Shown piece after piece: positions 27,801-34,944 of a stretch of DNA of 64,000 nucleotides. Every line of letters begins with the position of its first letter. Positions within the stretch are counted from its first letter, which is position 1. A program made the translations under genes and the position numbers. The DNA is from Acidobacteriota bacterium (GTDB lineage Bacteria; Acidobacteriota; Vicinamibacteria; Vicinamibacterales; UBA2999): the NCBI GenBank assembly GCA_018000455.1, contig JAGNJW010000003.1, positions 248,001 through 312,000 on the forward strand, written 5' to 3'. The notes under the pieces were generated by a model that saw only the letters and a program-made list of their open reading frames with translations, did not search any database and was not told the origin of the DNA.

Positions 27801-28579
27801 TCCAGACCAACGTCTTCGCGTCGTCGTCGCGGCAGGACCTGCCGACCGACGAGACCGAGGAGTTCTTCCTGCGGCGGACGCGCCGGCAGTTGTCGGTCGA
27901 GCAGCGCGTGCGCCGCGGCCGGGCGCTGGAGATCGCCTACGGCTACCGGCTCAAGCGCGAGGTCATCGACGCGCTCGATCCCGAGGATCCGTTCTACCTC
28001 GCGCCGCTCACCGGCCGCTTCACGGCGGGCGCCTTCTTCGACCGGCGTGACAATCCCTTCGATGCCACGCGTGGCTGGTTTTCATCGTTCAGCGTCGAGC
28101 GCGTCAGCGAGTTCGAGTCGAACGAGGACGCCATCAAGGTGCAGGGCTCGCTCTTTCACTACCGGGCGCTGGGGCCCGTGCTGCTGGCGTCGGCGGCGCG
28201 TCTGGGCGGGTCGTTCCTGAGTCCGTTGTCGTTTGGCGAGCGCTTCTACGTGGGCGGCGCCGACACGGTGCGCGGCTACGGCGAGGGCCTCGTCGGTCCG
28301 AAGACGATCGTCGGCTCGGCGCGCGGGGGCAGTGCGCTGCTCATCCTCAACCAGGAGGTGCGCACACCGATCTACAGATGGATTCGCGGCGTGGCCTTCG
28401 TCGACGCCGGCAATGTGTTCGCGTCGAACTCGGCGCTGACGATCTCAGGGCTCGAGGTGGGCTACGGCGTTGGGCTCCGGTTGCACACGCCGTTTTCGGT
28501 CCTGCGGATCGACCTCGGCGTGCCGGCCCGTGGCCAGCGCACGGCCCGCTGGTATTTCGGACTCGGGCAGATCTTCTAG
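21839..28579 (+). CDS. TamB-TamA (Omp85) fusion protein, outer-membrane assembly/lipid transport
   Basis: A single 2,246-residue frame joins two proteins that are normally separate. An N-terminal membrane anchor (LAWATAAIAVLVAALVVLVH) leads into a long AsmA/TamB-like beta-rich region (residues about 30-1260). The TamB C-terminal domain (DUF490) spans about 1265-1505 (LRLDLSISTEDDIVIDNNYG, RLTLSKQVSADVEVVLSQGI). After this come POTRA-like repeats (about 1520-1880; ERLRAWYRERGFLEARV is a typical POTRA helix-strand) and a C-terminal Omp85 beta barrel (about 1917-2246). The barrel carries the hallmark GGADTVRGYG near residue 2138 and ends in Phe. TamB bridges the periplasm while TamA/BamA sits in the outer membrane, so the fusion could span the envelope. 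GTG codons at 21824, 21827 and 21839 are all possible starts; GGGGG lies ahead of the last. Confidence 0.85.
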   Translation: MPGRLAWATAAIAVLVAALVVLVHTPPAARWGRAWLVGQVATRWQLDLETSRLRINLFSRRVTLEDVRLSAPGHADRPILTARRLEAELPWAVFAGTVRLSMLEVDDARVLLVREGGTLVNLSPPSGDPPPEVARRLDLRGLRVRGLDVDYVDRTGDVEVAVTSLAAALDERDIRIFTGASGTLTAQQLRVRIGAHETSSAGIEGRMAFDGSAISLQALAVPLPEGRIEVDGRIDRVLDDMRFALTLAGSLDYATVAAWTPPPVPVSGAGRFEGTFDGPLGGYELRAAFTSPALSIGRAAGLPLTGTLSVTPPRAVIEPFAIIAPASPLSPRQGVIDGRFTYEFGLGTSELTAQFRDLDLDVALAAYDQEPVTFAAWQRGSLTLRRETPRAPITMRASGVSTALLRADRVAVTGTWTATLQNERWFAEHDHRLLDVARAYGTVAWPAAEDSTRALLNGPLTLDIADVGAVVSAARRSGINVSESLAGVTGPADGTLAMGGSIARLVISGRVESGALALPTGAPATALADIVYDGDTLRATRFELDTPGLRMSGDASMGMTSGRLTGAFAADADDLVQLMAPWPATARLTGTIHVSGTLGGTTETPDIPFTLRSTPIDVEGQHLGVIDANARLRGTIVEVERLTIEQGPGQLRATGTVDYLTGAYDLTVAGQQLRWLNPASDATVEAVALDVEFSGAGTLETPGGSGVLSALPVGGSIGDFVGTAELRWWFSGGLLNATAFLPKLRTWAQAAIEPRAPYATRGTAVVNALDVQPFALAGGALTDAVSGTVGLSASFEGRLSEPDTLQAFVNLQDVALSVGGLPVRLERPARLTVRRDDFSVDDLALAVGRSAFTAAGRFHDTLAAPLRAALIGELSDVVALGRSFGVLPDVDANGRLTATWESRGSIEQARSTAAVANATIAVAGYPPVEALAATATFDGSTVALEALSATWQGGAMEGRAQLPRRLFEPAASAGPSPAPSGRVDVTLKGLTEQALVPWLPAATIAGLEARVSATLGLDLASLDLGGISGTLVLDEAAVTAAGVPIAQVQPSRLSIADGTLSFDDVAFSAGAPVVIAGTIAFGDATALNVTLTGTPGLRPFSVLTPGIAMDGAAALDLHVSGTPAAPLVDGRVDLESAEMVMRDPRVIASDLTGPILFAGDRVTLGNITGSLNGGDVEASGTVRVLGAGAVSGEFIFQAQRVAVEYPKNVDSEIDALLTFAPGAVPTLKGDVRVLRGAYRATISLPALVAFNATRTVPMAQPGYLDSLRLDLSISTEDDIVIDNNYGRFEAGANVRLQGTGARPALTGRAELREGGEMFVLGGLYRLNESAISFSNPNAIEPDLNISMVTRSNGAEQTLTLSGTLDRLQTSVVSSDPSADTSLAALLLGGDSALDGDSALRLLSGELLGVTGRVIGLDSLRVERGFDINDVRQDPGLIAENVDPSTRLTLSKQVSADVEVVLSQGIGQGALSGYVTYRPLRGVELRGTSLDNTDRLLSVRHDISFGGAVVAAASYREYADVSTVTVDGATAADEAALRSRLRLKGSDRFDFIRWRDDVERLRAWYRERGFLEARVRASRADERDGRVALTYRIERGPATQLLVDGMAVSGRLRRQLEEAWSNAVFDRFLLDEIEGELSVELVRRNIVNAEVAAVVESAAPVKVIRATVQNGQAAERRRIVYEGARALTPGQLDAEIAVWELTDYGWLYPPSIANALTSRYDAEGYRAARASAAAPVVVGAEALLTLTIEEGPVTTVTRATSEGGVPSLDAAVHPFVTALEDRPYRYGEVDAVVRRIENRYQAAGYNHVRVTPAVTAPPESTSATVVFQVDAGPEQRLAEVVVSGAERTRPQAVVNALGLDEGKPVDLAQWAQARKRVYDTNVFRQVDVRPEVMPQQNADGSEAVRARVTLTEWPTWRLRYGLQLDDRNQSGQGEDTSQSRRRDLGVVANLQNRNVFGRAFTFGLYGQVARRLQSSNTYLTFPTLFGRAVQTNVFASSSRQDLPTDETEEFFLRRTRRQLSVEQRVRRGRALEIAYGYRLKREVIDALDPEDPFYLAPLTGRFTAGAFFDRRDNPFDATRGWFSSFSVERVSEFESNEDAIKVQGSLFHYRALGPVLLASAARLGGSFLSPLSFGERFYVGGADTVRGYGEGLVGPKTIVGSARGGSALLILNQEVRTPIYRWIRGVAFVDAGNVFASNSALTISGLEVGYGVGLRLHTPFSVLRIDLGVPARGQRTARWYFGLGQIF

Positions 28580-28721
28580 GCGGGCCTGGGCCGGCGGCGA
28601 GGCGGTGGAAAGGTGCAGAAACGCCGCCGGGCGACACGGGCATATCCCGTGGGCCGGCGACGTTCTGCCACGGTGCGCGGCGGAGAAGGTCCCCGGCGCC
28701 ACCGCATGTCGGTCGGGCCGC

Positions 28722-29327
28722 TCAGCCCCGCAGGGCGTTGAGCGCCAACTGCACCTGCCGGCGCTCCGGAGCGTCGGGTGCCAGCTTGAGGAAGGACTGA
28801 AAGCGATCCGCCATCTGCGAGAACCGCTTGGCCCGCTGATGCGCCACTCCAGCGTTGTAGTGAGCGTAGGCGAACTCGGGCATCAGTTCGGCGGCGCGGT
28901 CGAGCACCTGAGAGGCTTCGTCGAACTCGCCGCGCTTGATGAGCACGAGACCGAGCTGGTAGAAGGCGAAACCCGACTCGCCGCTGAGGTCGCGGGCGCG
29001 GCGCCCCTCGTTGTTGGCCTCATCGAGGGCGTTGTCGAGTAGCGCAATCGCCGACTGCCCGATCGCCTGCCAGGTTTGATTGTTGCCGTTGGACAGGCGC
29101 GCGAACTCCGCGCGCGCGTCGTTGTTCCGATCGAGTTTGAGCAGCGCCTGTCCGGCCAGGTACGCCGACACCGGGTCGTCGTTCCCGGCCTCGCGTTCGG
29201 TGTTCACCCGCTGGACGACCTCATCGAAGGCCCCGCGCTCGTAAAGCTTCTGGGCCGAGTTCTGGGCCAAAAGGGGAGTGGCAAGCAGCAGGGTCAGAGA
29301 CGACGTCGCGAGGAGGTGCTTCAACAT
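28722..29327 (-). CDS. Periplasmic tetratricopeptide-repeat protein
   Basis: A 201-residue protein with a signal peptide (LATSSLTLLLATPLLAQN) and about five helix pairs. Repeats of TPR type are clear in YLAGQALLKLDRNNDARAEF, FYQLGLVLIKRGEFDEASQV and AHYNAGVAHQRAKRFSQMAD. Such repeats bind partner proteins; the partner is unknown. The gene is convergent with tamB-tamA, 142 bases away. Confidence 0.82.
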   Translation of the reverse strand: MLKHLLATSSLTLLLATPLLAQNSAQKLYERGAFDEVVQRVNTEREAGNDDPVSAYLAGQALLKLDRNNDARAEFARLSNGNNQTWQAIGQSAIALLDNALDEANNEGRRARDLSGESGFAFYQLGLVLIKRGEFDEASQVLDRAAELMPEFAYAHYNAGVAHQRAKRFSQMADRFQSFLKLAPDAPERRQVQLALNALRG

Positions 29328-29463
29328 GTTGAGGTTGCCTGCAAGCGGGGTGCCATGTGCGGAAAGACAATCGTGCCGCTGAATCGACCTGATATCTCTA
29401 CATCAGACGAACGGTCGTGTCCTTTAGTCCCCAGAGGTGTACAAAATGACCCCGGAGGATCCC

Positions 29464-29964
29464 ATGCGCGAAGTCGATCGATTGGCCGACCTCGTCGAAC
29501 GAGTGGTCGAGGGCGACCCGTGGCACGGACCGAGCGTGGTGTCGCTGCTCGACGGGGTCGCGGCGCGTGACGCGGCTGCCGCGGTCGTGTCCGGCGCGCA
29601 CTCGATCTGGGAACTGGTCGTGCACATGACCGGTTGGGCGCGGGAGGTGTCGGCGCGACTCGGCGGCGCGCCGGCCGGGGAACCGCACGCCGGCGACTGG
29701 CCCGCCGTGGACGACGCGGCCGATGCGGCGTGGACGGCCGCCGTGGCAGCGCTGGTCGACAGCCACCGGGCGCTGGCGACGGCGATTCGTGCGACCGGCG
29801 ATCGAGCCCTCGAGGCGCCGGTCGTCGACGACCGCGACGCTGCCGCGGGCGCCGGATTGTCGCGTTACCTCACGCTGCACGGCCTCGTGCACCACACGAC
29901 GTACCACGCGGGCCAGATCGCGGTGCTGAAGCGCGCGATCCTGACGTCCCCCCGTCTTGAGTAG
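29464..29964 (+). CDS. DinB/YfiT-like metal-dependent protein
   Basis: A 166-residue four-helix-bundle protein of the DinB superfamily. The three metal-binding His are represented by AHSIWELVVHM (residues near 43-51) and by LVHHTTYHAGQIAVLKR at the C-terminus, which is the most recognisable segment. Members include thiol transferases and uncharacterised proteins; the substrate cannot be stated. The ATG at 29464 is chosen because GGAGG lies five bases upstream; earlier in-frame starts at 29437 and 29446 are weaker. Confidence 0.85.
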   Translation: MREVDRLADLVERVVEGDPWHGPSVVSLLDGVAARDAAAAVVSGAHSIWELVVHMTGWAREVSARLGGAPAGEPHAGDWPAVDDAADAAWTAAVAALVDSHRALATAIRATGDRALEAPVVDDRDAAAGAGLSRYLTLHGLVHHTTYHAGQIAVLKRAILTSPRLE

Positions 29965-30019
29965 CAGTCCGCCTTGGAGTCCGGCAATCCCCGCCGGCGC
30001 GTCCTAGACGCTCGGAACC

Positions 30020-30445
30020 CTACCGACGCCGCAAGCGCCGATTGGGGCTCGCCCCCGGGCCTCCACGTGGTCCTGGCGGGTTTGCCCAGTTGGTGCCTGG
30101 CCCGCCAGCGGGTCCCGGCGGGTTGTTCCCGCGGTCGCGATACCGGCGGAGCCGGAAGGGGCTCGTGCCCGGGCCGCCAGCGGGTCCGGGTGGATTTGCC
30201 CAGTTCGTTCCAGGGCCACCGGCCGGTCCAGGCGGGTTGCTGCGGAAACCGCGGCCGATTCCGGCGGGGCCCGGCCCGCTCCGCGGGCCTTGCGGGTTCT
30301 GCCAGCGCGTGCCGGGCATGCTACGCGGCCCTGGCGGATGGCTGCGGCGGTGCGGGTGGGCTTCGGCGGCGGCGGCGAACAGCAACATGGCGAGCCCGGC
30401 AAGCATCAGCGGGCGGAACCGGGCGACTTTGACTGGTGGTCTCAT
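30020..30445 (-). CDS. Secreted Pro/Gly repeat protein
   Basis: A 141-residue protein with a signal peptide (LMLAGLAMLLFAAAAEAHP). The mature part is a low-complexity chain of NPPGPAGGPGTNWA units in three to four imperfect copies, with Arg-rich spacers. The units resemble collagen triplets but lack strict Gly at every third position. I know no named family with this repeat. The repeats are GC-rich, so codon bias explains part of the composition, but the regular NWAN junctions support a real protein. Confidence 0.6.
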   Translation of the reverse strand: MRPPVKVARFRPLMLAGLAMLLFAAAAEAHPHRRSHPPGPRSMPGTRWQNPQGPRSGPGPAGIGRGFRSNPPGPAGGPGTNWANPPGPAGGPGTSPFRLRRYRDRGNNPPGPAGGPGTNWANPPGPRGGPGASPNRRLRRR

Positions 30446-30756
30446 GCGGATCTCCGGAGACGGGGCTGCGATCGTGGCATCTACGGGCTTAGACCGGCCT
30501 CTCGCCCCCGGGTTGCACCCAGGCCGATTGGCGTCGCCATGGCCGCTCCAGGGCTGCTATACTCGCGGGGAGCAGTACGCACAGGGGCAGTCCGGGGCGG
30601 CAGTATAGGCGCCGGATGTTCACCAGCAGCCACCCATCGGGTGGCTCGCGTCCAGTTCGCGCGGACCTTCGGTCGTCACCGCGCTCTGGCCGTGCGGAGT
30701 TGCTGGCGCCACGCACGGGACCGCGTGCACGGCGCACTCAATCTATTTCAGTTCGA
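30446..30756. other. Intergenic region between divergent genes
   Basis: About 310 bases without a confident gene. An in-frame ATG at 30616 would lengthen the SGNH-like gene by 47 residues rich in Arg and Ser and with no homology-like pattern, so I leave it out. TATACT at 30558-30563 could be a -10 box for that gene. No repeat, RNA or terminator is seen. Confidence 0.5.
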
Positions 30757-31839
30757 GTGTCGTCACATTCTCCGGCCGTAGCTCGCGGTGAGTCCGCGCG
30801 TTCCCGACGCGCGACCTGGGCCCTTGTCCTGGTCGTGACGGCGGCGTTCGTCGTGCCGTTGTCGATACGCGCGGTCAACCGCGCCGTCGTCGGCGACCCA
30901 CCCGGGCCCGGCTACCTGCCGTCGCTGGCACTCAGCCGGGCGCATCACCCGTTCGACCCCACGCCGATCGCCAACCTGCGCTACGGAGCACCCACCTGGG
31001 TCTTCATCGGCGACTCGATGATGGGCACGCGCATCGATCCAATCTACCTTGGTGAAATCTCTTCCACGCACGACGAGCTCGTCTCGTTCCTCAACCACCC
31101 CGCGACCGGACCGGCGTGGTGGTATCTGGCATTCAAGAACCATCTCATCGCCTCCGGCGTCAGGCCGCGCGCGGTCTTCGTCTTCTTCCGCGACACCAAT
31201 CTCACCGACACGCTGTTCCGGCTCGAGAGCCTCTACGGCAACGCGCTCGATGACGTCGCGCAGAACGAGGAACCAGAGCTCGACAGGCTGGTGGCGGCGC
31301 GCCGGCGAGGTGCCGGGGACCGCGTGCGCACGGCGGCCGTGCGTGCCTACGAGACGGACGTCGCCAGCGGCTGGCTCGAGCCTGTGGTGCGGCGGTGGTT
31401 CGTCAACTGGCGCTACCCCGAAGCGAGCGACCGCGCCCGGTTCGATCGCTCGCTCAACGAACGCTTCGATCTCGCCAACCTGCGCACGGATGTGGCGGCC
31501 GACATCTCCGGTGCGAACGAAGCCGCCGACTTCGCGCGCGACCTCCCGACTTCGGTGCTACCCCTGATGACCGCGCTCGCCAGCGAACACGGCATTCAGC
31601 TGTGCTTCGTGCGCGTGCAGCGTCGCCCCGTTGGTCGCGAGCCGCCGGCACAGCCGCCGGACCTCCGGCGCTACGTCGGCGATCTGAAGGCGTGGCTCAC
31701 CGCCAACGGCGCCCTGTTCCACGATGACTGGGGCGATCCCGAACAGCCTGAGGCGATCTACGCCGACGGCGACCACATCCGCGATCGCCGCCACTACACG
31801 GCGCTCTTCCGTCGACGGCTGGATCCGCTCTTCCGATGA
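30757..31839 (+). CDS. SGNH-like membrane-anchored protein, partner of MBOAT acyltransferase
   Basis: The 360-residue protein has one N-terminal membrane segment (WALVLVVTAAFVVPLSIRAV) and a periplasmic SGNH/AlgX-like domain. The nucleophile motif is I-G-D-S (S87), and the Asp-His end of the catalytic set is GDHI near the C-terminus. Proteins of this type work with MBOAT enzymes to O-acetylate extracellular polysaccharide. The 3' end overlaps the start of the MBOAT gene in an ATGA junction, which supports a functional pair. The GTG start at 30757 is tentative because no Shine-Dalgarno sequence is present. Confidence 0.75.
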   Translation: MSSHSPAVARGESARSRRATWALVLVVTAAFVVPLSIRAVNRAVVGDPPGPGYLPSLALSRAHHPFDPTPIANLRYGAPTWVFIGDSMMGTRIDPIYLGEISSTHDELVSFLNHPATGPAWWYLAFKNHLIASGVRPRAVFVFFRDTNLTDTLFRLESLYGNALDDVAQNEEPELDRLVAARRRGAGDRVRTAAVRAYETDVASGWLEPVVRRWFVNWRYPEASDRARFDRSLNERFDLANLRTDVAADISGANEAADFARDLPTSVLPLMTALASEHGIQLCFVRVQRRPVGREPPAQPPDLRRYVGDLKAWLTANGALFHDDWGDPEQPEAIYADGDHIRDRRHYTALFRRRLDPLFR

Positions 31840-33269
31840 TCTTCCACAGCCTCGACTTCGCCGCCTTCTTCCTCGTCGTGGTGACGATCTACTGGCGGCT
31901 GTCGCATCGCGCGCAGAATCTGCTGCTGCTCGGCGCCAGTTACCTGTTCTACGGCTGGATCCATCCCTGGTTCGTCCTCATCATGCTGGTCTCCACGACC
32001 GTCGACTACTGGGCGGCCCAGCGGATGGAAGACGATCCGGACAACAAGCGTCGGTATCTCGGCGCCAGCCTGGTCGTCAACCTCGGCATGCTCGGGGTAT
32101 TCAAGTACTTCAACTTCTTCGTCGAGAACGTTCGCGACGTGCTCGGCGCGATGGGCCTGACCGTGGCGTCGCCGCTGCTCGAACTGGCGCTGCCGGCCGG
32201 CATCTCGTTCTACACGTTCCAGGCGCTCAGCTACACCGTCGACGTCTACAAGGGCGAGATGCACGCTCGCCGCAATCCGATCGACTTCGCGCTCTTCGTC
32301 GCCTTCTTCCCGCATCTCGTCGCCGGGCCGATCATGCGGGCGAAGAACCTGCTCGTGCAGGTGGAATCCGCGCGCGGGTGGGATGCCACCAAGGCGCGCC
32401 ACGGCGTGGTGCTGGTGATGTGGGGGCTATTCAAGAAGCTGGTCATCGCCGACAACGTCGGCGTCATCGCCAACCGGGTGTTCTCGCAGAACGATCCGGC
32501 TTTCGAGGTGTTGTGGGCCGGCGTCTTCGCCTTCGGGATGCAGATCTACGCCGATTTCTCGGCCTACTCGGACATCGCGCGCGGCGTCGCACGCTGGTTC
32601 GGCTTCGAGCTCGTCGTCAACTTCAACCATCCCTACATCGCACACAGCCCCGGCGATTTCTGGCGCCGCTGGCACATCTCGCTGTCGACATGGTTTCGCG
32701 ACTACGTCTATATTCCACTCGGCGGCAACCGCGGCCATGCCGTGGTGGCCGCCTGCACGCTCATCACGACCTTCCTCGTGTCGGGCTTCTGGCACGGCGC
32801 CAGCTGGAACTACGTGATCTGGGGCTTCTATCATGGCTTGCTCGTCTGGGGCACGCGCACGCTCGGACGTCGCTGGGCGCTGCCCGAGTACTGGCCAGGG
32901 CCGCTGGCGTTGGTCCAGGTCGCACTGACGTGGCTGGCCATGATGGCCGGCTGGCTCTTCTTCCGCGAGACCAATGGAGAATTTCTCGGGCACTTCCTCC
33001 GGCTTACGCCGATGACGACGATGGAAGGCGAGGCCGCCATCGGCCTGCACTTCTTCATGCTGGCGGCGACCTGGTCGCTGCCCCTCTTCATCCACGACCT
33101 CTGGGCCCTGGCTCGCGAGCGCCAGCTGGCGCCGGTGGTGTGGACTGAATCCCGGATCACCGGTCTTGGCCTGGCAGGTGTGCAGGCGGCCGGTGTCAGT
33201 GTGCTCGCGTCCTTGACGCTCGTGCTGCGCAGCACGACGTCCCTCGACTTCATCTACTTCGCTTTCTGA
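31836..33269 (+). CDS. MBOAT-family O-acyltransferase (AlgI-like)
   Basis: A 477-residue multi-pass membrane protein that moves acyl groups across the inner membrane. The catalytic His is H320 in SGFWHGASWNYVIWG, with a second His in FYHG. Other AlgI/DltB marks are LLLLGASYLFYGW, LPAGISFYTFQALSYTVDVY and FPHLVAGPIMRAKNL. The best-known relatives acetylate alginate or D-alanylate teichoic acid; the acceptor here is unknown, most likely an exopolysaccharide. It is translationally coupled to the SGNH-like protein upstream. Confidence 0.92.
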   Translation: MIFHSLDFAAFFLVVVTIYWRLSHRAQNLLLLGASYLFYGWIHPWFVLIMLVSTTVDYWAAQRMEDDPDNKRRYLGASLVVNLGMLGVFKYFNFFVENVRDVLGAMGLTVASPLLELALPAGISFYTFQALSYTVDVYKGEMHARRNPIDFALFVAFFPHLVAGPIMRAKNLLVQVESARGWDATKARHGVVLVMWGLFKKLVIADNVGVIANRVFSQNDPAFEVLWAGVFAFGMQIYADFSAYSDIARGVARWFGFELVVNFNHPYIAHSPGDFWRRWHISLSTWFRDYVYIPLGGNRGHAVVAACTLITTFLVSGFWHGASWNYVIWGFYHGLLVWGTRTLGRRWALPEYWPGPLALVQVALTWLAMMAGWLFFRETNGEFLGHFLRLTPMTTMEGEAAIGLHFFMLAATWSLPLFIHDLWALARERQLAPVVWTESRITGLGLAGVQAAGVSVLASLTLVLRSTTSLDFIYFAF

Positions 33270-33297
33270 GGAAACAGAAATCAAAAAGGAACGATTC

Positions 33298-34875
33298 ATG
33301 TCAGACGAACGACTCAAGATTGCCGTATTCATCGATTTCGACAACGTCGAGATCGGCGTGAAGAACACGCTCGGCCTCAACTTCGATATCGGGGCGGTGC
33401 TCGAAGCGATCAAAGAACGCGGCGAGATCATCACCAAGGTCGCCTTTGGCGACTGGAAGCGCGGCGACTACGGCCGGGCCATGTCGAACCATGCCGTGCG
33501 CCTCGTGCAGCGTGTCATGACCCCGGGCGGCGACAAGAATGGCGCCGACATCAACCTGGCCCTCGACGCCCTCGAGATGGCCTTCACGCACGACCATATC
33601 AACGCTTTCGTGATCGTCGGCGGCGACAGCGACTTCATCACGCTGGTCGAGAAACTCAAGCAGTACGACAAGAAGGTCTTCGTCGTCGGTGGCCGGCAGT
33701 TCACCAGCCAGGTCATGCAGAAGAACTGCACCGAGTTCATCGCCTACGAGAACGTGGCGGGACGCGGTGGCACGCGCGTGGCCTCCGATCGGTCACGTGC
33801 GGCGTCGAGTGGCGTCGGTGTCGGCCAGGCCATGAACATCGATGGCGTCGTGCCGCTCGTGCGCCGCGCGCTGAAGGTGCTGGCCGATCGCGAGGTCACG
33901 CCGCAGCTCGGCCTACTCAAGAGCACCCTGCTGCAGCTCGACTCCTCGTTCTCGGAACGCGACTACGGCGTGAGCAGCTTCCGCGACTTCGCGGAGAAGC
34001 TGGCCGAGAAGGGTATCGTGCTGCTGAAGCACACCGGCCGCAGCACGCTCGTCGAGCTGAGCGAGGCCGGGGCCGCGATGGCCGATGCCGTCCTGCCCGT
34101 GACGGAGCCGGCGCTGGCCGCGCCGCCTGTCATGCTGGCCGACGGCACCTTCGCTCCGGCGGCGGCGGCCGCGCCGGCCCACCGGGGGCCGCGCGAGATC
34201 GATCCGGCGACCGCGGCAGCCATCCAGGAAGGCGTGGAGCTGGTGCGCCAGCTCCTGGCCGATCCACCGCAGCCGCCACGCTGGCCGATGTACCTGCGCC
34301 AGATCAAGCAGTTCATCCGGACCAGCTATCCCGATTTCGACGACCGCAAGTACGGTTCGATCGTCGAGCTCATGCGCGCCTGCCAGAAGGAAGGCCTGAT
34401 CAAGCTCGAACGCGATCGGCAGGGCGGCCTGCGCGTGTTCGGTGCCGGCGGGTCCGCGGCCCTGGGCTCGGCACCCAACTCGATGCCGGACGCCGAGTCG
34501 GAGCCGGCTCCGCCGCCATCGGCGGCCAACGTCTACCGTCCGAAGAGCGTCACGTTCGGCTGGGTGGTGGGTGACGACGGAGAAGTGGCGGGCGAAGCCG
34601 ACGACAGCGGCGAGTCGCAGGAGACCGACGACGCGATGCCGGTGCAGATTGCGCCCATCGTGCCCGACGAGACCGAGCCGGAGGACGACCAGTCGAAGTT
34701 CTTCAAGCCCGGTAGCGCGAAGGAGCCGATCAGCGCCGGGCCGGTGGCTCGCGGCGTCAAGCGCGGTCCGCGCCGCACCATGAGCGCGGAAGACGCGGCC
34801 GATCGTCCCAAGCGAGCCCGCAAGGCGCCCGCCGGAGGCGCCCGTCGCGCCCCGGTTCGGCGGAAGAAGGGCTAA
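33298..34875 (+). CDS. NYN-domain nuclease-like protein with two OST-HTH/LOTUS domains
   Basis: A 525-residue protein. Residues 1-155 are a NYN (LabA/DUF88, PIN-like) domain with acidic residues at D13 and D15 (VFIDFDNVEIG), in NGADINLALDAL and in VGGDSDF. The fold cleaves RNA in characterised relatives. Two LOTUS/OST-HTH domains follow: one about residues 180-255 (SERDYGVSSFRDFAEKLAEK) and one about 305-375 (DDRKYGSIVELMRACQKEG). These bind RNA or proteins in eukaryotes. The last 150 residues are acidic then Lys/Arg-rich and disordered. AAGGAA precedes the ATG. The gene stands alone 28 bases after the MBOAT gene. Confidence 0.85.
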   Translation: MSDERLKIAVFIDFDNVEIGVKNTLGLNFDIGAVLEAIKERGEIITKVAFGDWKRGDYGRAMSNHAVRLVQRVMTPGGDKNGADINLALDALEMAFTHDHINAFVIVGGDSDFITLVEKLKQYDKKVFVVGGRQFTSQVMQKNCTEFIAYENVAGRGGTRVASDRSRAASSGVGVGQAMNIDGVVPLVRRALKVLADREVTPQLGLLKSTLLQLDSSFSERDYGVSSFRDFAEKLAEKGIVLLKHTGRSTLVELSEAGAAMADAVLPVTEPALAAPPVMLADGTFAPAAAAAPAHRGPREIDPATAAAIQEGVELVRQLLADPPQPPRWPMYLRQIKQFIRTSYPDFDDRKYGSIVELMRACQKEGLIKLERDRQGGLRVFGAGGSAALGSAPNSMPDAESEPAPPPSAANVYRPKSVTFGWVVGDDGEVAGEADDSGESQETDDAMPVQIAPIVPDETEPEDDQSKFFKPGSAKEPISAGPVARGVKRGPRRTMSAEDAADRPKRARKAPAGGARRAPVRRKKG

Positions 34876-34887
34876 CGCAGCATAAGG

Positions 34888-34924
34888 ACTGCCTCCGGGA
34901 CGGTCAGGACGTCCCGGAGGCAGT
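34888..34924. terminator. Bidirectional hairpin terminator
   Basis: A perfect 15-base stem, ACTGCCTCCGGGACG with CGTCCCGGAGGCAGT, and a 7-base loop. It lies in the 69-base gap between the convergent NYN gene (ends 34875) and the carbonic anhydrase gene (ends 34945). The T run of a classic intrinsic terminator is missing. Confidence 0.8.
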
Positions 34925-34944
34925 GGTGGGGGAGATCCCGCCGG

